Source: Celeribacter baekdonensis
GTDB lineage: Bacteria; Pseudomonadota; Alphaproteobacteria; Rhodobacterales; Rhodobacteraceae
Length of the DNA stretch: 64,000 nucleotides
Direction: 5' to 3'
NCBI RefSeq assembly: GCF_900102315.1
Contig: NZ_FNBL01000005.1
Span: 179,466 to 243,465 of the forward strand
Every line of letters starts with the position of its first letter. Within the stretch, counting starts at the first letter, position 1. Under the pieces are notes generated by a model, which saw only the letters and a list, made by a program, of their open reading frames with translations, searched no databases and was not told the origin of the DNA. Positions 37,380-46,659 of the stretch are shown one piece after another. The translations under genes and the position numbers were made by a program.

Positions 37380-40300
37380 TCCGTCTTTTCGCCACGCACC
37401 CGACGGCGGCCAATATCCTGATGATCATCCTCATGGGGCTGGGCCTTTTGGCGCTGCCGATGTTGCAACGCGACACCTTTCCTCTGGTCGCACCGACGGA
37501 GGTCGAAATTCGCATCCCCTATCCCGGTGCCGCCCCTTCCGAGGTCGAAACCGGGATTTGTAGCGTGGTCGAAGAGCCGCTTTTGCAAATCGACAATCTG
37601 GATGAGCTGACCTGCCTGTCCCAAGAAAACGCTGCCGTCTTGACCGCTGTGATCCTTGAGGGGGCCGATATGACGCGGTTCCACAATGACATCAAAGACG
37701 CGGTGGACGGCATTTCCACCCTGCCCGACAAGGCCAATGATCCGGTCACCCGCGTGGTCGAACGTGTGGCCTCGGTCGCCTCCGTGGCGGTCACCGGGCC
37801 GGATGATCCGGCGGTGCTCTTTGCCTATGCCCAAACATTCGCGGATCGCCTGCGCGCCGATCCCGAGATTTCGCAGGTCACCGTCAACGGGTTCTCGGAC
37901 CGCGAAATTGCCATAGATTTCGATGCCGCCGCGCTCGAACGCTTCGGCCTCGACATGTCAGAAATCACCACCCTTTTGGCCAAACACAGCCTCGATATGC
38001 CCGCCGGCACGCTCGAAAGCAGCTCTGGCGATGCCGCGATCCGTTTTTTGGCCGAAAAGCGCACACCTGCCGAATTGGAAACCATCCCATTGATCAGCAG
38101 CGCCGGCGGCGGAGATGTGCGCCTCGGTGATGTGGCCACTGTGCGCGCGGGCTTTGATGATCCGTCTCAGGCCAGCTATTTCGGCCAAAACCGCGCCGCG
38201 ATCGTGGCCGTGAGCAAGACCGCGAGCCAAGACGCACTCAGGGTCAAAGCCGCGCTCGACCGTCAAGTTGCAGAGGCGCAACGCGACGCCCCCGGCAACA
38301 TCACCCTCGCCATTTCACAAGACTCAACAGGCAATATTCGTGATCGGCTTCGGATCATCGGCGTCAACGGGCTTCAAGGCCTGATCCTGGTGTTTCTCAC
38401 CATGTGGCTGTTTTTCGGATTTCGCATGTCGTTTTGGGTCGCCATGGGGCTTCCGGTGTCCTTCCTCGGCGCGATCTTTGTGATGCAGCTTTTGGGCTAC
38501 ACCATCAACATGATGACCATGGTGGCGCTGTTGGTCGCGGTCGGGCTTTTGATGGACGATGCGATTGTGATTTCCGAGAACATCGTGCGACGTCGCCAAG
38601 CCGGAGAAACCGCTCGCGATGCCGCCGTCAATGGCACACGTCAGGTGTTGCCCAGCGTCATCGCCTCGTTTTTGACCACGGCCATGATCGTTGGACCGCT
38701 GGCCTATATGGCGGGCAGCATTGGCGCGATCTTGAAATACATTCCCATCGTGTTGCTGATCACACTGACCGTCAGTTTGGTTGAGGCGTTTTTGATCCTG
38801 CCCGCGCATATGCGTCATGCGCTGGATCGCGATATGCGTCCGGGGCGGATCAGCCGCTGGATCAACCTCGCATTTGAGCGCCTCAGAGACCGCGCCATCG
38901 TGCCTTTGGCCGAACTGACGCTGCGCTATCGTTACCTGACGGTGGGGCTGACGCTGTTTGTCATCCTGTTTTCCGTCGCGCCCTATACCGGCGGTTTCAT
39001 CAAATATCAAAGCTTCCCAACGCTTGAGAGCGACACGGTGGAAGCCCGGCTTTTGCTCTCGCAAGGCGCGCCGCTTGAGCGGACCGAACAACGGGTCGCC
39101 AAGGTCGTCAAAGCCCTTGAACAGATGAACGCGGACTGGACCCCGGATCAACCGGATGGGCAGGCCTTGGTCCAAAGCTATACGATCACCTATGGCGTCA
39201 ATACGGATGCGGCGGGATCGGGCGCGCATATGGCCACCGTCAGCGCCGCGCTTTTGCCCGCAGGTGTGCGCACAACGGCGGTCGGTGACATCCTCGGCCA
39301 ATGGAAAAAACTCACCGGGCCGATGCCAGACATGGCGGCGTTGCGCTTTACCGACAAAGAACGCGGCGCGGGTGGCAAGCCGATTGATCTACGTTTGACC
39401 GGCGATGATTTGGATGAGCTCTCCGTCACTGCGCGCGAAATTCGGCGGTTTTTCCGGGACTTTGACGGTGTGCGCGATGTGACCTTTGATCTGCAACCCG
39501 GCAAGCCCGAAATCGTTGTGACCCTGCGCTCTGAGGTCGCCAATGCCCTTGGCGTCACGCCTCAAGTCATCGGGAACGAACTGCGCGCGGCCTTCAAGGG
39601 CGACAGTGCCGTGAGTTTTGTCGATGGGTTCGGTCAGGTCGATGTGGTCGCCCGCCTTGCCGCCACCGATCGGCGCAGCCTGTCCGATATTCTTGACCTG
39701 CGCGTCCCCGGCGCGAATGGCACGCGGGTGGCGTTGAGCGCCGTGGCCGATGTGCGCCTGACCCGTGGCTTTGACACGATCACGCGGGTGAATGGCACGC
39801 GTACGGTGCGGGTTCAGGGCTCGATTGATCCGGCCATCGCCAATGCGCGCGAACTGATGGTTGCGCTCAAATCGGACTACCTGCCGGAGCTGCCGGAACG
39901 CCATCCCAGCGTCTCTGTTTCGATCCTGGGCGAGGCCGAAGATACGGCCACAACCGGGGCTTCACTGGGCCGCAATATGATCGTCGGGTTGATCGGTGTT
40001 TTCCTGCTTTTGTCGTTTCATCTCAAAAGCTTCCTGCGCCCCGTCGCCATTCTCGCCGCCGTCCCTCTTGGGCTGGTCGGCGTGGTTTGGGGGCATATGG
40101 CCTTGGGATTGCAACTGTCGCTACCGAGCCTTGTGGGACTGGCGACACTGGCCGGGATCGTGGTCAATGACTCGATCCTTTTGGATGCCTTCATGCAAGA
40201 CAAACGTAACGCAGGGAGTGGGATCATCGAGGCCGGGCGCGAGGCGGTACGGGACCGGTTTCGCGCGATTTTCCTCACGTCTTTGACGACGGTGGTCGGG

Positions 40301-40492
40301 CTTGGGCCTTTGCTTTTTGAGCAAAGCACACAGGCGCAGTTTCTGCGCCCGATTGTTGCGAGCCTTGCCTTTGGCCTGACGGTAGCGACGGTGTTGTCGC
40401 TGTTTGTAACGCCCGCCGTGGTGGCCGTTTTGGATGATCTGCGGTTTAGACAAAAACGCCCAATCCCGCATGAGAGCGTGGATCAGGCGTAA
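37376..40492 (+). CDS. RND family transporter, inner-membrane pump
   Basis: 1038 residues with the twelve-helix duplicated layout. Start MIRLFATHPTAANILMIIL; the relay motif is VGLLMDDAIVISE, where paired Asp residues match proton-translocating RND pumps. Large periplasmic loops contain VTVNGFSDREIAIDFD and the mirrored second-half segment. Forms a two-gene operon with the adaptor; outer-membrane partner not encoded here. Distinct from the 20.7-kb pump, so probably a different substrate range, perhaps hydrophobic compounds. Confidence 0.92.
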   Translation: MIRLFATHPTAANILMIILMGLGLLALPMLQRDTFPLVAPTEVEIRIPYPGAAPSEVETGICSVVEEPLLQIDNLDELTCLSQENAAVLTAVILEGADMTRFHNDIKDAVDGISTLPDKANDPVTRVVERVASVASVAVTGPDDPAVLFAYAQTFADRLRADPEISQVTVNGFSDREIAIDFDAAALERFGLDMSEITTLLAKHSLDMPAGTLESSSGDAAIRFLAEKRTPAELETIPLISSAGGGDVRLGDVATVRAGFDDPSQASYFGQNRAAIVAVSKTASQDALRVKAALDRQVAEAQRDAPGNITLAISQDSTGNIRDRLRIIGVNGLQGLILVFLTMWLFFGFRMSFWVAMGLPVSFLGAIFVMQLLGYTINMMTMVALLVAVGLLMDDAIVISENIVRRRQAGETARDAAVNGTRQVLPSVIASFLTTAMIVGPLAYMAGSIGAILKYIPIVLLITLTVSLVEAFLILPAHMRHALDRDMRPGRISRWINLAFERLRDRAIVPLAELTLRYRYLTVGLTLFVILFSVAPYTGGFIKYQSFPTLESDTVEARLLLSQGAPLERTEQRVAKVVKALEQMNADWTPDQPDGQALVQSYTITYGVNTDAAGSGAHMATVSAALLPAGVRTTAVGDILGQWKKLTGPMPDMAALRFTDKERGAGGKPIDLRLTGDDLDELSVTAREIRRFFRDFDGVRDVTFDLQPGKPEIVVTLRSEVANALGVTPQVIGNELRAAFKGDSAVSFVDGFGQVDVVARLAATDRRSLSDILDLRVPGANGTRVALSAVADVRLTRGFDTITRVNGTRTVRVQGSIDPAIANARELMVALKSDYLPELPERHPSVSVSILGEAEDTATTGASLGRNMIVGLIGVFLLLSFHLKSFLRPVAILAAVPLGLVGVVWGHMALGLQLSLPSLVGLATLAGIVVNDSILLDAFMQDKRNAGSGIIEAGREAVRDRFRAIFLTSLTTVVGLGPLLFEQSTQAQFLRPIVASLAFGLTVATVLSLFVTPAVVAVLDDLRFRQKRPIPHESVDQA

Positions 40493-40535
40493 GATTGGGG
40501 CCTCTTTGAGTTTGGTCAAAGGGAGCGGTTTAAGA

Positions 40536-42041
40536 TTACGCTGCGGTCTCTGCATGACGCGCGGGCAAAATCTCTTTGCCAAAGGCGCGCATTTGGTCCT
40601 CGGCCCAGAACCGAATGTCCTGGGTGCGCACCTTCTCACGGTTTTTCGTCATCCGACCACGGCGTTCTTCTTCTGGCATCTCCAAGGCAAATTGGATCGC
40701 GCCATCCATCGACTTATGCGAGAACGGATTGGTCGGCACGGCTGAGGCCAATTCCACCGCAGCCCCGGCAAATTCGGACAGAACCAGCACCCCGTCGCCA
40801 TCGGTGCGCGCCGCGCAATATTCCTTGCACACAAGGTTCATCCCATCGGCCAAAGGCGTGATCCACGCCACATCCGCCGCGCGGTAATAGGCCACGAGAT
40901 CGGTGAATTTCACCGGTCGGGAAATCAGCGCCACGGGTTGCCAATCGAAACTGCCATAGCGGCCGTTGATCATCCCCGCCTGATGTTCAAGATCGCGCTG
41001 GATTTCCTCATAGGAGGTCATTTCGGAATTGGCCGCCGCCGAGACATGCATCAAACGCACCTTGCCGCGCAGGTCAGGACGGGTTTCCAAAATCCGCTCA
41101 AAACTTTGCAGCTGTTCGATCCCACCCTTGGTGTAATCGGTGCGCCCGACCGAAAGGATGAGCTGTCCGTCGCCGATTTCCTCTTTGATTTCTTTGACGC
41201 GCTTGGCCGTTGCCTCATTGGCCACCACCTCTTCGATATAATCCACATCGACACCCACGGGGCTGGCCTGAAGGCGAATGGTGCGCCCCTCAAAGCCGAT
41301 CTCGGTGACCACGCTTTGCTCAGAGAGCGCCGAGGTTTCCGGCACCATATCCGGGTGAACCTTTTCCCGTTTCAACGTGTCAACCTCAAGCAAAGAGCGT
41401 GCGGAGGACACGAAATTGTTCACATAGCGCGGGATGTGGAAGCCGATGACATCACAGGCCAAGAGGCTTTCCAAAATCTCTTTGCGCCAGGGCAGCACAT
41501 TGAAAATATCGGCGTTCGGGAAGGGCGTGTGATGGAAAAACGAGATTTTGACATCCGGGCGCAGTGTGCGCAAATAGCCCGGCACCAGCCAAAGGTTGTA
41601 ATCATGGACCCACACAACCGCGCCTTCGGCGGCTTCGGCAGCGGCGGCTTCGGCAAAGGCCCAATTCACCTCGCGAAAGGTCGGCCAATCGACGGGGTCG
41701 TAGTTATAGCGCTCTTTGAACCCGTGCAGGATCGGCCAAAACGCCTCTTTCGAGGAGACGTGATAGAAACTTTTGACCTGTTCCGGCGTCAACGGCAGAC
41801 GCGAGACGGTATAGGTGCCATAGGCATCGTCGATTTCAATCACCCGCTCAAACTCGGGATTGGCGGGGTCTTTCGCATGTTTCCACGCGATCCACGCGCC
41901 TTTGTCGACACGCCCGAAAAAGCTTTTGAGCGTGGGGACGATGCCATTGGGGCTTTTGTTTTCGCGGTATTCGATTTTTCCATCCACCTCGACCTCTTCA
42001 TAAGGTTGGCGGTGGTAAACGATGACAAGATTGGACGACAT
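40536..42041 (-). CDS. ggpS: Glucosylglycerol-phosphate synthase
   Basis: 501 residues of glycosyltransferase family 20. The N-terminus (VIVYHRQPYEEV, RENKSPNGIVPTLKSFF) matches GgpS of cyanobacteria rather than OtsA. Donor-site residues Arg300/Lys305 (GRTDYTKG), Asp399 (LADGMNLV) and Glu407 are conserved, as is HDYN at 146-149. It joins ADP-glucose to glycerol-3-phosphate, giving glucosylglycerol-phosphate, the precursor of a salt-stress solute. AAGGAG precedes the ATG. Two bases separate it from ggpP. Trehalose-phosphate synthase is the alternative call, made unlikely by the upstream gpsA. Confidence 0.87.
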   Translation of the reverse strand: MSSNLVIVYHRQPYEEVEVDGKIEYRENKSPNGIVPTLKSFFGRVDKGAWIAWKHAKDPANPEFERVIEIDDAYGTYTVSRLPLTPEQVKSFYHVSSKEAFWPILHGFKERYNYDPVDWPTFREVNWAFAEAAAAEAAEGAVVWVHDYNLWLVPGYLRTLRPDVKISFFHHTPFPNADIFNVLPWRKEILESLLACDVIGFHIPRYVNNFVSSARSLLEVDTLKREKVHPDMVPETSALSEQSVVTEIGFEGRTIRLQASPVGVDVDYIEEVVANEATAKRVKEIKEEIGDGQLILSVGRTDYTKGGIEQLQSFERILETRPDLRGKVRLMHVSAAANSEMTSYEEIQRDLEHQAGMINGRYGSFDWQPVALISRPVKFTDLVAYYRAADVAWITPLADGMNLVCKEYCAARTDGDGVLVLSEFAGAAVELASAVPTNPFSHKSMDGAIQFALEMPEEERRGRMTKNREKVRTQDIRFWAEDQMRAFGKEILPARHAETAA

Positions 42042-42042
42042 A

Positions 42043-42825
42043 TCAGACTCCTTTTGGGATATCGTGAAGCTCGAACGCGGCGATGGCTTCCAAAATACCG
42101 GCGGCCCCATGGGCCTTGGCGTGATAAACGGTATTTATGTCATGAAGCCGCTGCATGAGCGCGGTTTCCGAATTGCCGACGGCCACGGATGGAAGGCCAG
42201 AGATCAACATCGACAGATCGTTCATGGTGTCCCCGGCGCAAAGAACGCGCTCTTCAGCTATGCCAAGATGATCAATCAAGCGTCTGATCGACGGGCCTTT
42301 TGACACGCCCTTTGGCAGCACATCGAAATAGCGATTGTCGGAGATGAGCCAATCGAGCCCCATCGCTTCGACCTTCGCTTCGGCCGTCACGTCATAGCCG
42401 GTCGGTGTCAGATCGTAACTGACGCGATAGCGAAATTCGGTGGGCTGAAGCTTGAGCCCCGGATGATCGGCAAAGGCCTCGCGCACGGCTTGGCCTTGGT
42501 CATTCCAACGCGCGGCGATGTCCTCTTCAAGCGCGGCAATCGGCGCGATGGACCCGTCGGCATGCACCTCCGCAATCGTGGTGCCGACATCGCCGACAAC
42601 AAATTCCGGCCAAGGCAGGCCCTGTTCCCGGCACATCTCCATGATAAATTCCGGGTCGCGGCCCGTGACAAAGATCAGGCCGACGCTGTCGCGGTTTTGT
42701 TCGATCCAAGTGTAAAGACGGTGACGATCCTCAGGCGTGCCGCCCAAGAAAGTGCCATCAAGGTCGGTCGCAAGGGTAAAGCGGCGCGCGGCGATGGCCG
42801 GGCGCGATGTGGTGTGTACATTCAT
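42043..42825 (-). CDS. ggpP: HAD-IIB phosphatase, probable glucosylglycerol-phosphate phosphatase
   Basis: 260 residues, sucrose-phosphatase-like subfamily. Motif I DLDGTFLGG (Asp21, Asp23), motif II IFVTGRDPEF, motif IV AGDTMNDLSML. Sits between gpsA and ggpS with gaps of 3 and 1 bp, so it should dephosphorylate the GgpS product. It resembles the phosphatase half of the fused synthase/phosphatase known in some gammaproteobacteria; the cyanobacterial enzyme belongs to a different subgroup. Role by context. Confidence 0.8.
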   Translation of the reverse strand: MNVHTTSRPAIAARRFTLATDLDGTFLGGTPEDRHRLYTWIEQNRDSVGLIFVTGRDPEFIMEMCREQGLPWPEFVVGDVGTTIAEVHADGSIAPIAALEEDIAARWNDQGQAVREAFADHPGLKLQPTEFRYRVSYDLTPTGYDVTAEAKVEAMGLDWLISDNRYFDVLPKGVSKGPSIRRLIDHLGIAEERVLCAGDTMNDLSMLISGLPSVAVGNSETALMQRLHDINTVYHAKAHGAAGILEAIAAFELHDIPKGV

Positions 42826-42828
42826 GAC

Positions 42829-43935
42829 TCAAACGGCTCCGAATTGTAGCGGAAGATCGGGGGAAGGATGATCTATTGAGAGATCAAGCGCATAGGGTTC
42901 GGCCTCAATCGGGCGAGACCACAATGCGGTGAAGGCCTCACGCAAATCGGCCCCTTTGTGTAACACCGCATTCACCGTCTCACAGATCGGCATGGACACC
43001 CCAAGACGACGTGCAAGATCGGTCACTGAGGCGGCGTTGACCTCGCCTTCGACCACAACCGGACGCCCCTCAAAACAGGACGGGCGCGCAATGCCCTGAC
43101 CCAATTGATAGCCCAAGGACATGTTGCGCGAAGTGGTTGAAGAACAGGTCAGCGTCAGATCACCCGCCCCGGACAGGCCGGTGACGGTTTCGCGTTTGCC
43201 GCCAAGCGTCTGGGCCAAAAGCTTCATCTCATCGGTGCCACGGGTGATAAACGCCGCACGGGTGTTCTCGGCAAAACCCGCGCCCGACATCATCCCACAG
43301 GCAATGGCGATCACGTTTTTAACCGCCCCACCGACTTCAACCCCGACAAGATCGTCCGAAACATAGGGTCGAAACCCACCGCCAGACAATGACATTGAGA
43401 GGCGGACAGCCGGGCTGCTTTCAGGTGTCAGTCGATCCTGATACGCGAAAGGGAAGGCCACTGTGGCCGCTGTCGGATGATCCAAAGCGGTTTCATGGGC
43501 AAAGGTCGGCCCGGAAACCGCACCAACCGGATGGCCGGGCAGTTCCTCGGACACAACTTCGGACAAAAGGTATCCACTGCCACGCTCAACGCCTTTACAG
43601 GCCAATGCGATCGGAATGCCCGCTGGCAGATGGCTTGCTATGGCCTGACACATCGGACGCAACGTGGCCGAGGGCGTAACCATCAAAACGGCCTCAGCAC
43701 CCGCAAGCGCATGAGCCAGATCGGCAGTGGCGGTCAGACCGTTTGGAAGGTCGACCTCGGGCAGGTAGTCAGAGTTTTGACGAGTGAGATTGATCCGTTC
43801 CGCCAGATCGGGACGGCGCGCCCAAAGGCGCACCTCACGTCCATTGCGGGCCAAAACGGTAGCGAGCGCTGTCCCCCAACTGCCTGCGCCAAGCACAGCG
43901 ATGCGGTTATAGGGAAGCGACGGGGTATGGGACAT
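42829..43935 (-). CDS. gpsA: NAD(P)H-dependent glycerol-3-phosphate dehydrogenase
   Basis: 368 residues, longer than usual (about 320-340) through an insert near PFAYQDRLTPESSPA. Dinucleotide loop GAGSWG at 16-21; active-site lysines in ACKGVE and GGAVKNVIAIACG. Reduces dihydroxyacetone phosphate to sn-glycerol-3-phosphate, the acceptor used by GgpS. As first gene of gpsA-ggpP-ggpS it secures the supply under salt stress. It may be the cell's only gpsA or a dedicated second copy; that cannot be told here. Confidence 0.9.
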   Translation of the reverse strand: MSHTPSLPYNRIAVLGAGSWGTALATVLARNGREVRLWARRPDLAERINLTRQNSDYLPEVDLPNGLTATADLAHALAGAEAVLMVTPSATLRPMCQAIASHLPAGIPIALACKGVERGSGYLLSEVVSEELPGHPVGAVSGPTFAHETALDHPTAATVAFPFAYQDRLTPESSPAVRLSMSLSGGGFRPYVSDDLVGVEVGGAVKNVIAIACGMMSGAGFAENTRAAFITRGTDEMKLLAQTLGGKRETVTGLSGAGDLTLTCSSTTSRNMSLGYQLGQGIARPSCFEGRPVVVEGEVNAASVTDLARRLGVSMPICETVNAVLHKGADLREAFTALWSRPIEAEPYALDLSIDHPSPDLPLQFGAV

Positions 43936-44079
43936 AGAATCCTTGATGGGGAGCTCCTTTTGGGTGCTCTAAGGTCGGTTCTGTTCTTCAGGTTCTGCGC
44001 GCCCCACCCGCCTCATCATCAAGGCAGCGCGGCAAGGAGCAAAGACCAGCCAGAAAGGCGTCGCGCTCTACGGGTCGAT

Positions 44080-44247
44080 CTATGAGAGACCGAACGGGTC
44101 CGCCGCGTGGACCACTTTGCATAGATAGTCTTTTTTGAGAGTTTTTTCAACCCACCACGCCGCATTGCAGAAAATAGCATTGATATCACAACAAAATCTT
44201 TCCAGATCCGCAGGATCAATCGCAGCAAAGAAGCCACCTTCAATCAT
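44080..44247 (-). CDS. Conserved-looking microprotein, second of a coupled pair
   Basis: 55 residues (MIEGGFFAAIDPADLERFCC...). ATG at 44247 lies inside the last codons of the upstream microprotein gene and is read in another frame, a typical coupling overlap. Four cysteines (C19, C20, C27, C43) and a WW pair; no membrane segment, no family recognised. Amino-acid makeup is balanced and stop-free compared with the other frames, which supports coding. It could alternatively be the rest of one protein split by a frameshift. Confidence 0.5.
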   Translation of the reverse strand: MIEGGFFAAIDPADLERFCCDINAIFCNAAWWVEKTLKKDYLCKVVHAADPFGLS

Positions 44248-44395
44248 CGATTAAAACGGGCACAGGGTCTGTCGTTTTTTTTGCAAAGCGGGAGCCATCC
44301 ACACAGAACCATTCGCCGTTCGAGGTGATGGTGGAGCGATCCAGCTTTTCGCGGCGTTCATTGCCACAAAACGTGGCTTGGCGTCCACGCTCCAT
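44240..44395 (-). CDS. Conserved-looking microprotein, first of a coupled pair
   Basis: 51 residues (MERGRQATFCGNERREKLDR..., then GEWFCVDGSRFAKK). Two cysteines (C10, C31) with charged residues between. An AGAGG site lies about ten bases upstream. The open frame extends 19 codons further up without a start, so it might be the end of a longer ancestral gene. It lies 111 bp after the GntR gene on the same strand. No family recognised. Confidence 0.5.
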   Translation of the reverse strand: MERGRQATFCGNERREKLDRSTITSNGEWFCVDGSRFAKKTTDPVPVLIDD

Positions 44396-44506
44396 GCTGA
44401 CAAAACCTCTGGCAAAGGCCTCAGTTTGTGAAGCTTGGAAACAGCAGGCTCATGCTGCCATTTCGGCCGAAATCTTTGGTCCAGAGACTGGAGCGGATTT
44501 GGACCG

Positions 44507-45160
44507 TCAGCCTTGCTGAGACGACAAAAGCTCCAAACGCGCGCGGTAGCCAGATTTAATATGCACACGGGCAGCGTGTTCTGCGGCATCTCCGTCATGC
44601 GCCGCAACCGCGTCAATGATCGCTTGATGTTCATCCTGTGCTTGGATGCGCCGTTTCGCAATGCTGTAGGTTGAACCGGGCAACAAGCTAAGATGAATAC
44701 GCAGGTTTTCGAGCGCATCAATCATATAAGCATTGTGAGAGGCGCGCACAATTTGCAGGTGGAACTGTTTGTTGTGAGTTTTGAGCGTGTCGGGATTGTC
44801 CACCCCGACATCCAAGCTGACAAGTTCTCGCAACAGGCTGATTTCGGCAGGGGTGGCGTATTCTGCAGCAAGCCGCGCGGCCATACCTTCCAAGCCTTCA
44901 CGCACAGCAAAAAGTTGGCGCAAATGGTCGTAATCCAGATGTGAGACGATCAACCCCCGCTGTGGCCCATGTTCGGCCAGTCCCATCGCATGAAGCCGGT
45001 GCAGGGCTTCGCGTACGGGAGTGCGTGAAATCCCAAGTTGCTCGGCCAATTCGGTTTCCCGCAGCCGAGTGCCCGGTGTCAGTTTTCCATCTTCGATGGC
45101 GTCCAGGAGTTGTTCCAAAGGCGTGCCGCGATGTATGTTTTTTTCCATTATGGCTTTCAT
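44507..45160 (-). CDS. GntR-family transcriptional regulator, FCD type
   Basis: 217 residues counted from ATG 45160; ATG 45148 is an alternative. Winged helix TELAEQLGISRTPVREALHR (about 38-57) and FCD ligand domain (from about 85) with histidines typical of metal-assisted carboxylate binding (THNKQFHLQI, DEHQAIID, HAARVHI). The palindrome TGTATACA lies in its own promoter and in the divergent metC/transporter promoter, making it the probable regulator of the 44-57 kb cluster. Confidence 0.88.
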   Translation of the reverse strand: MKAIMEKNIHRGTPLEQLLDAIEDGKLTPGTRLRETELAEQLGISRTPVREALHRLHAMGLAEHGPQRGLIVSHLDYDHLRQLFAVREGLEGMAARLAAEYATPAEISLLRELVSLDVGVDNPDTLKTHNKQFHLQIVRASHNAYMIDALENLRIHLSLLPGSTYSIAKRRIQAQDEHQAIIDAVAAHDGDAAEHAARVHIKSGYRARLELLSSQQG

Positions 45161-45228
45161 GACCGATGAAACTTTCTTTTGAGGCACCCTAAACGCGGCC
45201 CGGTAAGGAATGGGCCGCGCGCCAAGTC

Positions 45229-45236
45229 TGTATACA
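45229..45236. promoter_or_regulatory. GntR operator candidate upstream of gntR
   Basis: TGTATACA, within the 10-bp TGTATACATA that also occurs at 46565. It lies about 70 bp before the regulator start. Suggests autoregulation. Confidence 0.55.
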
Positions 45237-45312
45237 TAAGGTCCCAATGAAAGCCAAGCTTGACCTCAAGGACACCATGCCGCACAGCGCATCACATGCG
45301 CCACAAGCGCGT

Positions 45313-46482
45313 CTACGCATCATGCAAACGATCAAATCCCGTCCGCAGGTCACGGATCAGGTCTTTTGGATCCTCAAGCCCCACATGAATGCGTATGGTT
45401 TGACCCATTGGAGTCCAATCGGTGGCGGTGCGATAAACTGTCGGGTTTGTGGGCACAAGCAAGCTTTCGAAACCGCCCCAGCTCGATCCCATACCAAAGA
45501 ATTGCAGGCCATCGAACAGCCGGGCGAGACGGCCGCGATCCGTTTCACTGATCACAAAGCCAAACAAACCGGACGCGCCAGAAAACTGGTTCTTCCAAAG
45601 CGCGTGATGCGGGTCTTGTGGACGCGCGGGATGCATCACCCGGATCACCTCATCTTGTTGCGCGAGCCAATCTGCGATGGCCAACCCACTGGCGTGGTGC
45701 TGACGCATCCGCAGTGGCAGGGTCCGCAATCCACGCAAGGCGAGATAGGCGTCATCTGGGCTGACGCAAAATCCAAACCGCAGATAGGTTTCACGCAAAC
45801 GGTCATAAATCTCTTCTGTGCAGGCGATGGTGCCCAGCATGATGTCGGAATGCCCGGAGATGTATTTGGTGCCAGCTTGCATGGAAATGTCGACACCACG
45901 TGTCATCGGCTGGAAAAAGTAGCCAGCGCTCCATGTGTTGTCGATTGCTGTCACAACGCCATGTGCGCGTGCAACAGCAACGATAGCATCGACATCCAGG
46001 ACCTCAAAGGTCTGCGATCCGGGAGATTCCATCCATATGAGTTTGGTTTCAGGGCGGATCAATTCGTTGATCCGCTCGCCAAGCGTGGGGTCGTAATAGG
46101 TGGTTTCCACACCCAATCCCCGCAATACGAAATCACAAAATTTCCGGGTTGGGCCATAGGAACTGTCACTTACCAAAAAATGGGCACCGGGTTCTGCAAA
46201 GCTCATCAGAATATTCGAAATGGCGCTGACACCAGAGGGAGTCACCAGAGCGCGTTCGCTTTGTTCCAATGTGCAAACGGCATCTTCGAGAGCATGGGTA
46301 GTGGGCGTGCCACGACGTCCATACCGCAGGCGCGCGCCCTCTTTGGCATCCAGTGCGGCGAGAGTGGGAAAGAGGATCGTTGAAGCACGGTAGACCGGGG
46401 TATTTACGGCGCCAAAGTGCTGATCTGGGTTGCGCCCGCACTGCGTGAGTTGGGTGTCAAATTCCATGTCATCAGAGGTCAT
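45313..46482 (-). CDS. metC: Cystathionine beta-lyase-like PLP enzyme
   Basis: 389 residues from ATG 46482. Cofactor lysine is Lys206 in QAGTKYISGHSD; Tyr56/Arg58 (YGRRGTPT) come from the neighbouring subunit's site, and ESPGSQTFE at 152-160 fits the beta-lyase group. The enzyme splits a C-S bond, giving pyruvate, ammonia and a thiol from cystathionine or another cysteine S-conjugate. Divergent from an amino-acid importer and next to a GntR gene, so it may serve catabolism of an imported S-conjugate rather than methionine synthesis. Confidence 0.86.
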   Translation of the reverse strand: MTSDDMEFDTQLTQCGRNPDQHFGAVNTPVYRASTILFPTLAALDAKEGARLRYGRRGTPTTHALEDAVCTLEQSERALVTPSGVSAISNILMSFAEPGAHFLVSDSSYGPTRKFCDFVLRGLGVETTYYDPTLGERINELIRPETKLIWMESPGSQTFEVLDVDAIVAVARAHGVVTAIDNTWSAGYFFQPMTRGVDISMQAGTKYISGHSDIMLGTIACTEEIYDRLRETYLRFGFCVSPDDAYLALRGLRTLPLRMRQHHASGLAIADWLAQQDEVIRVMHPARPQDPHHALWKNQFSGASGLFGFVISETDRGRLARLFDGLQFFGMGSSWGGFESLLVPTNPTVYRTATDWTPMGQTIRIHVGLEDPKDLIRDLRTGFDRLHDA

Positions 46483-46564
46483 AAACGAGGGTTCCTTGTC
46501 ATTTTCGGCATGCGCAGCGTCTTTGCGAAGCTTTTGCTCGCTGTTGCACTCTACTGAAAACATT

Positions 46565-46572
46565 TGTATACA
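46565..46572. promoter_or_regulatory. GntR operator candidate between metC and importer
   Basis: TGTATACA inside TGTATACATA, 83 bp before metC and 88 bp before the importer receptor gene, suitably placed to act on both divergent promoters. Confidence 0.55.
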
Positions 46573-46659
46573 TAGAATCAGAAGGCGTCAACGACATGAC
46601 TAAATCCGTCACTTGAACGAACCCAAGAACGCCAGAGACCCAACAGATGAGGACTAAAA

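Noticed and set aside
40536..42041. Trehalose-6-phosphate synthase (OtsA) call
   Set aside because: N-terminal sequence and the neighbouring gpsA and HAD phosphatase fit glucosylglycerol-phosphate synthase better.
44251..44721. 156-residue minus-strand open frame
   Set aside because: Runs out of frame across the GntR gene and the first microprotein; the other frame looks more like protein.
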